Source: Sphingomonadales bacterium
GTDB lineage: Bacteria > Pseudomonadota > Alphaproteobacteria > Sphingomonadales > Kordiimonadaceae
Assembly: GCA_011088215.1 (NCBI GenBank)
Contig: JAALKD010000002.1
Coordinates: forward strand, 1-64,000
Length of the DNA: 64,000 nucleotides
Direction: 5' to 3'
Positions 17,818 to 26,183 of this stretch are shown here, in pieces. The stretch's first letter is position 1, and each line of letters begins with the position of its first letter. The position numbers and the translations under genes were made by a program. The notes beneath the pieces are model-generated. The model saw only the letters and a program-made list of their open reading frames with translations. It was not told where the DNA came from and did no database searches.

Positions 17818-18156
17818 TTACAAACCCATCATATTACGGCTATCTTTGGGAATAAATAACCGCATACCGTCAACTTTAGCGGTTGCCTCCACTTGGCAGC
17901 CGAGCCTTGAGGTTCTCTTTAGCCCGCTCGCCAAATCGAGCATTTCTTCCTCGTCTTCACTGGCCTTGGGCAACAGATCGAAGAATTTTTCCTCGACAAT
18001 CAAATGACAAGTCGAGCAGGCCATATTGCCCTCACATGCACCCTCAATATCAATACCTACAGACTGCGCCAATTCCAGAAGCGTTGTCCCCGCCGCGCCG
18101 GACACCGACGTCTCATCGCCATCGTGGTTCACGAAGATAACCGTCACATCGCTCAT
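17818..18156 (-). CDS. [2Fe-2S] ferredoxin, ISC/adrenodoxin type
   Basis: The 112-residue protein has the cluster ligands C-x5-C-x2-C in GACEGNMACSTCH and a fourth cysteine in SRLGCQV, the adrenodoxin-like spacing. Such ferredoxins (Fdx) supply electrons for iron-sulfur cluster assembly. The ATG at 18156 overlaps the desulfurase stop in the arrangement ATGA, which favours it over the ATG two codons upstream. Last gene of the desulfurase-desulfurase-fdx operon; its place behind two cysteine desulfurases supports a role in Fe-S assembly. Confidence 0.93.
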   Translation of the reverse strand: MSDVTVIFVNHDGDETSVSGAAGTTLLELAQSVGIDIEGACEGNMACSTCHLIVEEKFFDLLPKASEDEEEMLDLASGLKRTSRLGCQVEATAKVDGMRLFIPKDSRNMMGL

Positions 18157-19307
18157 GTGCATCCGCCTTGCTTAAATACGGCTTCGCTGATTTTTCCAAT
18201 CGCGAAATCTATTTCTTCGTCCGTCGTGAAACGGCCAATACCTAGTCTAAGTGAAGCCTTGGCATCTCTTACAGATAAGCCAATAGCATCCAAAACATAG
18301 GACGGACCAGCCACCGCAGACGCGCACGCCGCTCCGCTCGACACAGCAAGCCCACGGATGTCCGCAAACAGCCGATCACCGTCTAAACCAGGAAAGCATA
18401 CATTCAAATTTCCGGTCCACCGCATGTCAGTATGACCATTGATTTTCATTCCCGGTGCGGCGCTACCAAGGTCGCCTACAATGCGTTTCATCATGGTTAC
18501 CAATCGCCCCTGCTCCTGCGCCATTTCAGCAGCACATAAATCAGCAGCTTTGCCGAAGCCCGCCACTAGTGCAGGTGCCTGCGTACCCGCGCGCATACCG
18601 CCCTCTTGCCCGCCACCGTGCATTTGCGCCGCAATGGCTGTGTCTTTGCTTTGCCGCCGGTACAGAGCGCCGACACCTATAGGGCCGTATATCTTGTGCG
18701 CAGAAATGCTCATGAAATCGATGTTCATAGCCTCGACATCAATCGGTATTTTGCCATAGGCCTGCGCTGCATCAGTATGAAACAACGCTCCTCGCTCACG
18801 GCAAATCGCACCAATATTAGCCAACGGCTGAATAACACCGATTTCATTGTTTGCCGCCATAACTGACACGAGCGCCGTATCTTCACAGATGGCATCTTCC
18901 AGTTGGTCAAGGTCTATCAACCCGTCACTACCTACTGTCAGTGTAGTCAGCCGGTACCCCGCACGCTCACAAGCTGCTGCTGCTTCCAGTACGCATTTAT
19001 GTTCCGTTACGACAGTAATCAGGTGCGGCTTTACTGCACCCCAATGTTCCATCACGCCCTTAATCACCAAATTGTTGGCCTCAGTCGCACCGGATAGAAA
19101 GGTGATCGCCTCTGGCTTGGCAGCGATCACGCCTGCAACCTTTTCCCGCGCAACGTCAATCGCCGCATCAGCCTCCCAGCCAAATCTGTGTTCTGCAGAA
19201 TGCGGATTGCCGAATTTTTCGGTTAGATAGGGCATCATCGCCGCAAGTGCCCGCTCATCCAACGGCGTGGTTGATTGATAATCCATATATGCGAACTTAA
19301 CAGTCAT
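18153..19307 (-). CDS. Cysteine desulfurase, IscS-like (second of a tandem pair)
   Basis: This PLP enzyme removes sulfur from cysteine for Fe-S clusters or tRNA thiolation. The 384-residue protein has the PLP-lysine in SISAHKIYGP, the nearby HTDAAQAYGK, and the persulfide cysteine in the flexible loop SSGAACASAVAGPSYVL. It begins MTVKFAYMDYQSTTPLD, the IscS-type N-terminus. It overlaps fdx by 4 bp and the upstream desulfurase by 4 bp, so all three are translationally coupled. It is closer to IscS than its partner, which is more NifS-like. Confidence 0.92.
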   Translation of the reverse strand: MTVKFAYMDYQSTTPLDERALAAMMPYLTEKFGNPHSAEHRFGWEADAAIDVAREKVAGVIAAKPEAITFLSGATEANNLVIKGVMEHWGAVKPHLITVVTEHKCVLEAAAACERAGYRLTTLTVGSDGLIDLDQLEDAICEDTALVSVMAANNEIGVIQPLANIGAICRERGALFHTDAAQAYGKIPIDVEAMNIDFMSISAHKIYGPIGVGALYRRQSKDTAIAAQMHGGGQEGGMRAGTQAPALVAGFGKAADLCAAEMAQEQGRLVTMMKRIVGDLGSAAPGMKINGHTDMRWTGNLNVCFPGLDGDRLFADIRGLAVSSGAACASAVAGPSYVLDAIGLSVRDAKASLRLGIGRFTTDEEIDFAIGKISEAVFKQGGCT

Positions 19308-20431
19308 GCAATCGGCCGATCCGTTGTACGACCATAAAGGCTTTTCCAGGCAGTGATCAGCGCGTTTACATCACTGTCCTGAGTCATACGTCCCAACGAC
19401 ACCCGAATCGATGCGTATGCGGTTTCCTCGTCGTATCCCATCGCCGACAGCACATGCGACACCTTTACCTTGCCTGAAGAACATGCCGAGCCCGACGACA
19501 GACATATGCCGTTCAAATCAAAATGCATTACTTGAGTCTCACCTTTGACACCCGGCATGGCAACACAGCTGGTGTTCGGTGTGCGTGGCACAGCGCGGCC
19601 GATTATGCAGGCTGTGTTGGTGTGATCTGAAACGGCGGCCTCGAACCGGTCGCGCATAGCGGCGATTCGCGGTACTTCACCCAGGTCATCCATCGCCTCA
19701 AGCGCGGCAACACCGAACCCAACAATGCCTGCAACATTTTCTGTACCTGAACGGCGAGCAAGTTCCTGCCCACCGCCAGCAATCAGTGGCGCCAACGGCG
19801 CGGTCGGAGCGGTGATGATGGCCCCAACGCCTTGTGGACCACCGAGTTTATGGCTGGACAGCGTCAGATAATCCGCACCCAGCGCGTTGAAATCAATATT
19901 GATTTTCCCAGCTGCCTGTACCGCGTCGGTATGCAGACACGCTCCAAATTCGTGAACGATTTGCGCGATTTCCTGGACCGGTTGAATAACGCCAGTTTCG
20001 TTGTTGGCTAGCATAACCGACACCAATGCTGGTGAGGGAGACTCGGCAAGCAGAGCACGTAATTGGTCCTGGTTAATCACGCCATCGCTGTCCACACCGC
20101 AAACAAACATAGGTACGCCAGCAAGTTTAGCTGCCGCCAGAGCGCTATCATGCTCAATGGCCGAAACGATGACGCTGGCGGCCCCTGCCCCTCGAATAGC
20201 TGCATTATTAGCTTCGGTTCCGCCTGAGCAAAATGTCACGTCGCGAATTCTGCATCCGGCAAGCGCCGCTACCTTTGTGCGTGCCTCTTCCACCAATTTC
20301 CGAGCGCTGCGTCCCGCTGCGTGAACCGACGATGGGTTTCCAACCACGCGCATGGCATCGGTTACTGCGTCGATAACGCTGGTGCGAATCGGGGCAGTAG
20401 CATTGTAATCCATGTAGATCGGTGCGGTCAT
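19304..20431 (-). CDS. Cysteine desulfurase, NifS/IscS-like (first of a tandem pair)
   Basis: The 375-residue class V aminotransferase-fold protein has the PLP-lysine in TLSSHKLGGPQG, the aspartate of HTDAVQAAGK and the catalytic cysteine in SSGSACSSGKVKVSHVL. It differs clearly from the next gene, so the two are old paralogues and not a recent duplication. It is the first gene of the operon; the 161-bp gap to the divergent hydrolase gene should hold the promoters. No scaffold (iscU/sufU) or isc regulator is nearby. Confidence 0.9.
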   Translation of the reverse strand: MTAPIYMDYNATAPIRTSVIDAVTDAMRVVGNPSSVHAAGRSARKLVEEARTKVAALAGCRIRDVTFCSGGTEANNAAIRGAGAASVIVSAIEHDSALAAAKLAGVPMFVCGVDSDGVINQDQLRALLAESPSPALVSVMLANNETGVIQPVQEIAQIVHEFGACLHTDAVQAAGKINIDFNALGADYLTLSSHKLGGPQGVGAIITAPTAPLAPLIAGGGQELARRSGTENVAGIVGFGVAALEAMDDLGEVPRIAAMRDRFEAAVSDHTNTACIIGRAVPRTPNTSCVAMPGVKGETQVMHFDLNGICLSSGSACSSGKVKVSHVLSAMGYDEETAYASIRVSLGRMTQDSDVNALITAWKSLYGRTTDRPIA

Positions 20432-20592
20432 ATGTCGTCAAATAGGCGGAATGTGGCCAACGTTCAATTCTAATTTGTCCAAAAACAACAAGATAACTTG
20501 CGAATCGAGTAAAAAAATCGATATATCGTGAGTAACAGTGATAAGCCATATTACGGCTTCGCCAACAACATTAGTGCAAAAGAAAAGAATAT

Positions 20593-21240
20593 ATGCCCGA
20601 AATTATTTTCAGTGGACCCGCGGGTCGGCTTGAAGGCCGGTATCAGCCCGGCAAGTCACCCACGTCTCCTCTTGCTTTGATCCTGCATCCACATCCGCAA
20701 CATGGCGGTACGATGGATAATAAGGTCGCTTACTACCTGTACCACGCATTTGTGCACCGCGGCTTTGCCACGCTGCGCTTCAACTTCCGAGGCGTTGGAC
20801 GAAGCCAAGGCGAATTCGACAGCGGCGTCGGAGAGCTCTCAGATGCAGCGTCTGCGCTGGACTGGATGCAGGCAATGAATCCAAATTCAACCGGTACCTG
20901 GATCGCAGGTTTCTCGTTCGGTGCCTGGATCGGCATGCAACTCCTAATGCGTCGCCCGGAAATCAAGGGTTTCATCTCGGTTGCACCGCCCGCCAACCTG
21001 TATGACTTCTCATTCCTTGCGCCCTGTCCATCGTCTGGCTTGATTGTTCAAGCTGATCAGGACGAACTGGTTACGCCGATTTCGGTAGTAAAACTGGTTG
21101 AAAAGCTGAAGACTCAAAAGGCCATCACCATTGATCATGATGTGATCAAGGGCGCGACACATTTCTTCGAATCAGAATTGAACGCCCTAATGATGTCGAT
21201 CAATGGCTATTTGAACAAACGGCTTTCCGGCGACGAATAA
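20593..21240 (+). CDS. Alpha/beta hydrolase
   Basis: The 215-residue protein has the small alpha/beta hydrolase fold with LILHPHPQHGGTMDN near the N-terminus, LRFNFRGVGRSQG and the nucleophile elbow GFSFGAW (serine near residue 108), an acid in QADQDELV and a C-terminal HFF histidine. It belongs to the COG2945-type group of predicted hydrolases; the substrate is unknown. The same gene commonly lies divergent to the cysteine desulfurase operon in Alphaproteobacteria, as here. Confidence 0.88.
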   Translation: MPEIIFSGPAGRLEGRYQPGKSPTSPLALILHPHPQHGGTMDNKVAYYLYHAFVHRGFATLRFNFRGVGRSQGEFDSGVGELSDAASALDWMQAMNPNSTGTWIAGFSFGAWIGMQLLMRRPEIKGFISVAPPANLYDFSFLAPCPSSGLIVQADQDELVTPISVVKLVEKLKTQKAITIDHDVIKGATHFFESELNALMMSINGYLNKRLSGDE

Positions 21241-21273
21241 TCCACCGCGAATGCACGACCGAAACAGCAGCCA

Positions 21274-21786
21274 CTATGGCTGCTGTTCGTCCAACTCCAG
21301 AATCACGGCAACTCCCGCCGAAACAAAACCAATACCAAACAACATCCCGCTCACCGCGAAAGCAAACGGAGAGTGGGATAGGCTTGCCATAATTCCGGCC
21401 ACCAGCGCGGCCAACCAATATAGCGCCGCAGATTTCATCACTCCAACCCACAACATGGCAGCTGAAAGGCCAGCCAGGCCCACCAACAAAACTGCTGCAC
21501 CTAGTTGGTAAAGGTCTACACCCCACAAAGTTCGATCTGGACCTACGATGCTAGCAAGACCGACAACCGTCACTAGAAAACCGACCAAGCCCAGCCACCC
21601 CAACTTCTCGGCCTGCCTGAGGTAAATGGCAAACAGTCCTAGCAGCAGGCTTATGTCTATAAATCCGTAGAATATCTCCAGCCCCAGCACACCTTCGCTG
21701 TAGGGAATAAAACTAGAGATTACACGCGGCATGCCCCCCGCAATAGCAGCGAGCGCGCCGGTGTATAATAATATCCGGTATGTCAT
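21274..21786 (-). CDS. Integral membrane protein of unknown function, likely DUF4345-like
   Basis: The 170-residue protein is almost entirely hydrophobic, with about five or six membrane spans and little between them (WLGLVGFLVTVVGLASIVG, AAVLLVGLAGLSAAMLWVGVM and AAGIMASL-type segments). It may belong to the DUF4345 type but I cannot be sure. Its ATG overlaps the stop of the upstream VOC gene (ATGA), so the two are coupled, and both lie behind a SoxR-type promoter. Confidence 0.65.
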   Translation of the reverse strand: MTYRILLYTGALAAIAGGMPRVISSFIPYSEGVLGLEIFYGFIDISLLLGLFAIYLRQAEKLGWLGLVGFLVTVVGLASIVGPDRTLWGVDLYQLGAAVLLVGLAGLSAAMLWVGVMKSAALYWLAALVAGIMASLSHSPFAFAVSGMLFGIGFVSAGVAVILELDEQQP

Positions 21787-22175
21787 TTCGGATCAGCGTA
21801 GCTGATAACCTCAAACTCTATGCCGTCATTGTCGTAGAAGTAAAAGCGCCGGCCGGGCTCATAATTGCCATGGTTTTCCGGCGTATATCCGGCTGCAACA
21901 ACCTGCGCCTCGGTTTCATCCAGATCATCTACAACGATACCCACATGGTTCAAACCGCCCTTGACTTTATAACTTGAGGCCGTTGGGTCGCCCGGCGTCC
22001 CCACCGAATAAACCGCGAGATAACTGTCTTGTGTACCAACATGAACCGTGTAGCCTCCGTTCAAAGAAGGTCCTTGCCAACGTACCTTCCAACCGAACAG
22101 CCGCTCCATCATCGCAGCAGTCTGTTTGGGCTCGCTTACAGTTAAGTTTACATGTTCCAACATTGCGTTCGTCAT
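21783..22175 (-). CDS. VOC (glyoxalase-like) family protein, predicted SoxR target
   Basis: The ~130-residue protein has two half-domains of the vicinal-oxygen-chelate fold: LEHVNLTVSEPKQTAAMMERLFGWKVRW and LNHVGIVVDDLDETEAQVVAAGY, ending YFYDNDGIEFEVISY. Histidine and glutamate at the usual metal positions are present. The ATG at 22175 has a GAGG site 7-8 bp upstream; a longer start at 22232 would run into the regulatory region. It is divergent from soxR and its promoter contains the SoxR-box-like dyad, which suggests redox-responsive expression. Confidence 0.82.
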   Translation of the reverse strand: MTNAMLEHVNLTVSEPKQTAAMMERLFGWKVRWQGPSLNGGYTVHVGTQDSYLAVYSVGTPGDPTASSYKVKGGLNHVGIVVDDLDETEAQVVAAGYTPENHGNYEPGRRFYFYDNDGIEFEVISYADPK

Positions 22176-22208
22176 TTTCTTATCCTCTTTCAACCGAAGT
22201 TTTTTCTT

Positions 22209-22256
22209 GATTTTCTTAACGTAATTGCTCAACCTTACTTGAGGTCAAGCTATTTT
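22209..22256 (-). promoter_or_regulatory. SoxR-type promoter between soxR and the VOC operon
   Basis: The dyad GCTCAAC-CTTA-CTTGAGG (22227-22244) closely matches the SoxR box CCTCAAG-TTAA-CTTGAGG. On the minus strand it lies between a -35 TTGACC and a weak -10 TACGTT with a 19-bp spacer, the overlong spacing that MerR-family activators correct. This fits activation of the VOC-membrane-protein operon by SoxR, with the same site covering the soxR promoter region. Confidence 0.65.
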
Positions 22257-22275
22257 TTTAAATTTGAGATTTTAT

Positions 22276-22746
22276 ATGAAACGACCAACAGATTTGCTTT
22301 CAATCGGCCAGTTGGCAGACCGAACAGGTCTTTCGGTCTCAGCCATACGTTTTTACGAAACCAAAGGCCTTGTCGCGCCAACGAGAAACCAAGGCGGCCA
22401 GCGCCGTTTTCACCGGTCAGATATTCGCAGGCTTTCGTTTGTCATGATTGCCCAGCAATTGGGCTTGCCAATCCGCGACATTGTCTCTGCCCTCGCAACC
22501 TTGCCACAGGGGGGCGCGCCAACCCAAAAAGACTGGACAAGAATTAGTAGAGAGGTTCGCGACGAGTTAGACAAACGTATCGACGCATTAATCCGCTCAC
22601 GCAAGAATTTGGATGGCTGCATTGGCTGCGGATGTCTGTCGCTAAAAAAATGCACCCTATACAACCCGGATGACAAAGCCAGCGCACTGGGAGCAGGCCC
22701 CCACTATGCTATTGGAAATCGGCGCGAACCAAACACGGCCCGCTAG
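22276..22746 (+). CDS. soxR: Redox-sensing transcriptional regulator SoxR
   Basis: SoxR is a MerR-family activator that senses redox-cycling compounds through a [2Fe-2S] cluster. The ~156-residue protein has the winged-helix start LLSIGQLADRTGLSVSAIRFYETKGL and the cluster motif C-x2-C-x-C-x5-C in GCIGCGCLSLKKC near residues 116-127. The ATG at 22276 is preferred to the upstream TTG at 22264. In Alphaproteobacteria SoxR usually activates nearby transport or detoxification genes and not soxS (established); here the target is probably the divergent VOC-membrane-protein pair. Confidence 0.92.
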   Translation: MKRPTDLLSIGQLADRTGLSVSAIRFYETKGLVAPTRNQGGQRRFHRSDIRRLSFVMIAQQLGLPIRDIVSALATLPQGGAPTQKDWTRISREVRDELDKRIDALIRSRKNLDGCIGCGCLSLKKCTLYNPDDKASALGAGPHYAIGNRREPNTAR

Positions 22747-22758
22747 ACATACATAAAC

Positions 22759-23922
22759 TTATCGAAAAGTACGTGGGCGCCGTTTGGGCATGTGCGCAGT
22801 GCCGCCGGGCGTAGGCTTCTCGCAGCCAGTTGTCTCCGGAAAGCTGAGCGGCAGGCCCCGCTCGCTACGCACTGCTAAAAAGGCAAATGCCTCTGCTTCC
22901 AGCGCATCGCCGCGCATGCCCAAAACTTCTACGGGGTCTACTAGAACAGGTAGCCGTCGCCGCAAGCGACGCATCAACGTCATATTGTGACGACCACCAC
23001 CACACACGTACCAAGCCTCCGGAGGTCTAGGGAAATGGCTTTGCGCCGCCACAACTGATTCGACAATAAAGTCCGCAAGGGTCGCCGCTCCATCTTCCGC
23101 CGACAGGCCGCGCACTGCCTGGGTATTAAAATCATCTCGGTCCAGTGTTTTTGGCGGCGCATCGTCAAAATAAGACGACGCCATCATTCCCATCACGACT
23201 TCTTCGTGACTAATACCCCGCGCAGAAAGATTACCGTCTTTGTCATAACTATCATTAGTATGAAGCTGCGCCCAATCATCTAAGGCGGCATTGCCTGGAC
23301 CGGTGTCAAATGCCACAATCTGAGGGTCCGCTGGGTCGTCCTCAAGCGACAGCCATGTTACATTGGCGACTCCACCTAGGTTCAGCACCGCAACGGTCTT
23401 GTGGCGGCTAGCCTTTGCCATTTGCGCTGCGTGATATATGGGCACCATCGGCGCACCCTCGCCGCCTGCAGTCATATCTGCGGTGCGAAAATCATTGATA
23501 ACTTTGATACCGGTCTGCCCCGCTAGCCGTCCGCCGTCACCGATCTGCCATGTCCACCCGCGCTCAGGCCGGTGGCTGATGGTCTGACCGTGGAAACCAA
23601 TCAGGTCAACTGTGTCAGTATTCTGGCCGGTCACAGACAGTAATTCACCGACGGCCTCGGCATGCCAGTCAGTTAACTCTTGCTCAATCAGCTTAATCTC
23701 GGCTGGCGTATCCACAGGCACCGCACTGGCAGACGCTAAATGAATAGCTTCCTTCAACGAGTCCCGCATTTCAGCTGAGTACGGAAGCGTGAGCGAAGGG
23801 CCCAACCGATCAACCCGCACTCCGTCGGTGTAGACCAGTGCAGCATCTACGCCGTCCATCGACGTACCACTCATCAGGCCAATCGCGCATTTAATCTCGC
23901 CCGGGTCGCCGATTTTAACCAT
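22759..23922 (-). CDS. anmK: Anhydro-N-acetylmuramic acid kinase
   Basis: AnmK phosphorylates 1,6-anhydro-MurNAc from recycled peptidoglycan, with opening of the anhydro ring, to MurNAc-6-phosphate. The 387-residue protein has [16 protein letters not shown] at the N-terminus, [11 protein letters not shown], a NLGGVANVT phosphate loop and the [12 protein letters not shown] block, all typical. The last ~20 residues are basic and proline-rich. I use the ATG at 23922; a TTG or similar start at 23955 would add eleven residues. Divergent from tyrS, as in many Alphaproteobacteria. Confidence 0.93.
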   Translation of the reverse strand: MVKIGDPGEIKCAIGLMSGTSMDGVDAALVYTDGVRVDRLGPSLTLPYSAEMRDSLKEAIHLASASAVPVDTPAEIKLIEQELTDWHAEAVGELLSVTGQNTDTVDLIGFHGQTISHRPERGWTWQIGDGGRLAGQTGIKVINDFRTADMTAGGEGAPMVPIYHAAQMAKASRHKTVAVLNLGGVANVTWLSLEDDPADPQIVAFDTGPGNAALDDWAQLHTNDSYDKDGNLSARGISHEEVVMGMMASSYFDDAPPKTLDRDDFNTQAVRGLSAEDGAATLADFIVESVVAAQSHFPRPPEAWYVCGGGRHNMTLMRRLRRRLPVLVDPVEVLGMRGDALEAEAFAFLAVRSERGLPLSFPETTGCEKPTPGGTAHMPKRRPRTFR

Positions 23923-24078
23923 AAAACATCTTTCACACTGGTTTTGAACTACCAAATCAGCAAATGTGGACCCATACTGTCCAATCGGCCAAACAGGCTT
24001 TGTCTTTGGCTAACCCTATGCTACATCACGCCGCTAACCAAATCCTTAATTGCAACTATAAACCGTGCAGACAAACCC

Positions 24079-25338
24079 ATGACAAGCTTGAAATCTGACT
24101 TTCTTCATATCCTGACCGAACGGGGCTTTATCCATCAAGTTACCGACCTTGAAGGGCTGGATGCCAAAATGGCGGCCAAAGAAAAAGAAGGCCCAATTTC
24201 AGCCTATATCGGCTTCGATTGCACGGCACCGTCTCTGCATGTGGGCAGCCTTGTGCAAATCATGATGCTGCGCTGGCTTCAGAAATGCGGCCACAAGCCA
24301 ATTGCGTTGCTTGGTGGCGGCACCACGAAAATCGGTGATCCGTCTGGTAAGGATGAAAGCCGCAAGATGTTGACCGACGATGACATCGCTGGGAACATGG
24401 ATGGTATACGTACGATTTTTGATCAATTTTTAGACTTCAGTGGCGACGACCCTGCTTTAATGATCAACAATCAGGAATGGCTGGACAGTCTTGAATATAT
24501 TCCATTCCTCCGCGAGATCGGCACCCATTTCACCATTAATCGAATGATGACCTTTGATAGTGTAAAGCTTCGCCTTGAGCGCGAGCAACCGCTTACCTTT
24601 CTAGAGTTCAACTATATGATCATGCAGGCCTACGACTTTATGGAACTGGGCAAACGCTATGGTTGTTCTTTGCAAATGGGGGGCTCGGACCAATGGGGTA
24701 ATATCGTAAACGGTATGGAGCTTGGCCGTCGCTCTGCGGGCTTGTCACTATACGGCCTAACCACGCCATTAATCACCACCGCAGACGGCAAGAAAATGGG
24801 CAAAACCGCCGAAGGCGCGGTTTGGCTGAACGAAAGCGCCCTATCCGCTTACGATTACTGGCAGTTTTGGCGCAACACCCAAGATGGCGATGTGGGGCGC
24901 TTCTTGCGGCTGTTCACTGACCTACCTATGGATGAGATCAAGCGACTCGAAGCTCTTGAAGGCGCAGAAATCAACGACGCCAAAATCATTTTGGCAAACG
25001 AGGCGACCAAAATGTGCCGCGGCGCAGAAGCGGCTGATGCAGCGAATAAGACCGCACGCGAAACTTTTGTACAAGGCGGCGCAGGCACAGACTTGCCAAC
25101 CGTTACAGTTGCAGCAGGCAATTTCGCTGACGGTATGTCAGTGATTGAATTATTCATCGAAGCTGGATTAGGTGCCTCCAAAGGCGAAGTAAGGCGCCTG
25201 ATCAAAGGCGGCGGTGCCAAAATCAACGACGTGAAGGTTGGCAGCGCCGATGACACCGTTGGCACCGACGCATTCGCTGAGGGTCAGATCAAGCTTTCCG
25301 CCGGAAAAAAACGCCACGCCCTTGTCAAGCAGGGTTGA
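24079..25338 (+). CDS. tyrS: Tyrosyl-tRNA synthetase
   Basis: TyrRS charges tRNA-Tyr. The 419-residue class I synthetase has the HIGH-like PSLHVGSL near residue 50, YMIMQAYDF and GGSDQWGN in the active site, the KMSKS-like KKMGKT near residue 237 and an S4 RNA-binding domain at the C-terminus ([16 protein letters not shown]). The ATG at 24079 gives the family N-terminus [12 protein letters not shown]; the frame is open upstream to 23944 but has no family match there. Confidence 0.96.
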   Translation: MTSLKSDFLHILTERGFIHQVTDLEGLDAKMAAKEKEGPISAYIGFDCTAPSLHVGSLVQIMMLRWLQKCGHKPIALLGGGTTKIGDPSGKDESRKMLTDDDIAGNMDGIRTIFDQFLDFSGDDPALMINNQEWLDSLEYIPFLREIGTHFTINRMMTFDSVKLRLEREQPLTFLEFNYMIMQAYDFMELGKRYGCSLQMGGSDQWGNIVNGMELGRRSAGLSLYGLTTPLITTADGKKMGKTAEGAVWLNESALSAYDYWQFWRNTQDGDVGRFLRLFTDLPMDEIKRLEALEGAEINDAKIILANEATKMCRGAEAADAANKTARETFVQGGAGTDLPTVTVAAGNFADGMSVIELFIEAGLGASKGEVRRLIKGGGAKINDVKVGSADDTVGTDAFAEGQIKLSAGKKRHALVKQG

Positions 25339-25391
25339 GGTCGCCCAGAATATCGATAAGCTAAGCCCTCAATTGGTTGAGGGAGTGGCAT

Positions 25392-26183
25392 ATGAGAACG
25401 CTTTTAATTGCAGGAATCCTATCAATATCAACGAGCTTGTCGGCGCAAGAAGCGCCGCGGCTAGACGAAGTGATATTGGTCGACCTCAGCCACACCTACG
25501 ATCAAACCACCCTATTCTGGCCCACCTCACCGATAGCCTTTGAACATAACAAGCTGGCCTACGGTCCATCGGGCAATGGGTACTTTTACTCTGCCTACAC
25601 TTTCGCGACACCAGAACACGGCGGCACCCATCTGGATTCACCTATCCATTTCTCCGAGGGTGCAAAAACCGTTGAACAATTACCCATCGGAGACCTGTAT
25701 GCTCCGCTGGTGATCCTCGATGTGACGCCGCAAGCCGCCGCAAATCGAGACTATCGGCTTGCGCCGAGCGATGTAGAAGCTTACGAGGCGGTTCACGGAC
25801 CGATTAAACCGGGTACAGCAGTATTGGTGCGTACCGGCTGGTCGCAGCACTGGCCGAATGCTAAGGCTTATCTGGGCGACGACACAAAAGGTGACGCCAG
25901 CAACTTGAGTTTCCCGGGCTTCGGCGCGGCCGCAGCCAAAATGTTGGTAGACCGCAAAGCTGCGATGATTGGTATCGACACGGCTTCCATCGACTTCGGG
26001 AAATCAAAAGACTTTGCCGTTCATGTTGTTATTGCGGGAGCAAATATTCCTGCGCTTGAGAACCTGACTAACCTTGATAATCTGCCGGTCTCAGGCGCAT
26101 ACATTTTGGCCGCGCCAATGAAAATTGGTGGTGGGTCTGGCGCCCCGGCACGGGTCATCGCTTTCGTTCAAAAGCCAAATTAA
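25392..26183 (+). CDS. Exported cyclase-family metal-dependent hydrolase
   Basis: The ~263-residue protein starts with a signal peptide (LLIAGILSISTSLSAQ) and has the cyclase/kynurenine-formamidase metal motif HGGTHLDSP and later GIDTASIDFGKSKDFAVH. Family members are Mn/Zn-dependent amidohydrolases that act on N-formylkynurenine or other small acyl compounds; the exported form here has an unknown substrate. The ATG at 25392 is preceded by GAGGGAG at a good distance. It follows tyrS by about 50 bp and converges on the AsmA/DUF3971 gene with a 4-bp overlap of the two stop codons. Confidence 0.88.
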   Translation: MRTLLIAGILSISTSLSAQEAPRLDEVILVDLSHTYDQTTLFWPTSPIAFEHNKLAYGPSGNGYFYSAYTFATPEHGGTHLDSPIHFSEGAKTVEQLPIGDLYAPLVILDVTPQAAANRDYRLAPSDVEAYEAVHGPIKPGTAVLVRTGWSQHWPNAKAYLGDDTKGDASNLSFPGFGAAAAKMLVDRKAAMIGIDTASIDFGKSKDFAVHVVIAGANIPALENLTNLDNLPVSGAYILAAPMKIGGGSGAPARVIAFVQKPN

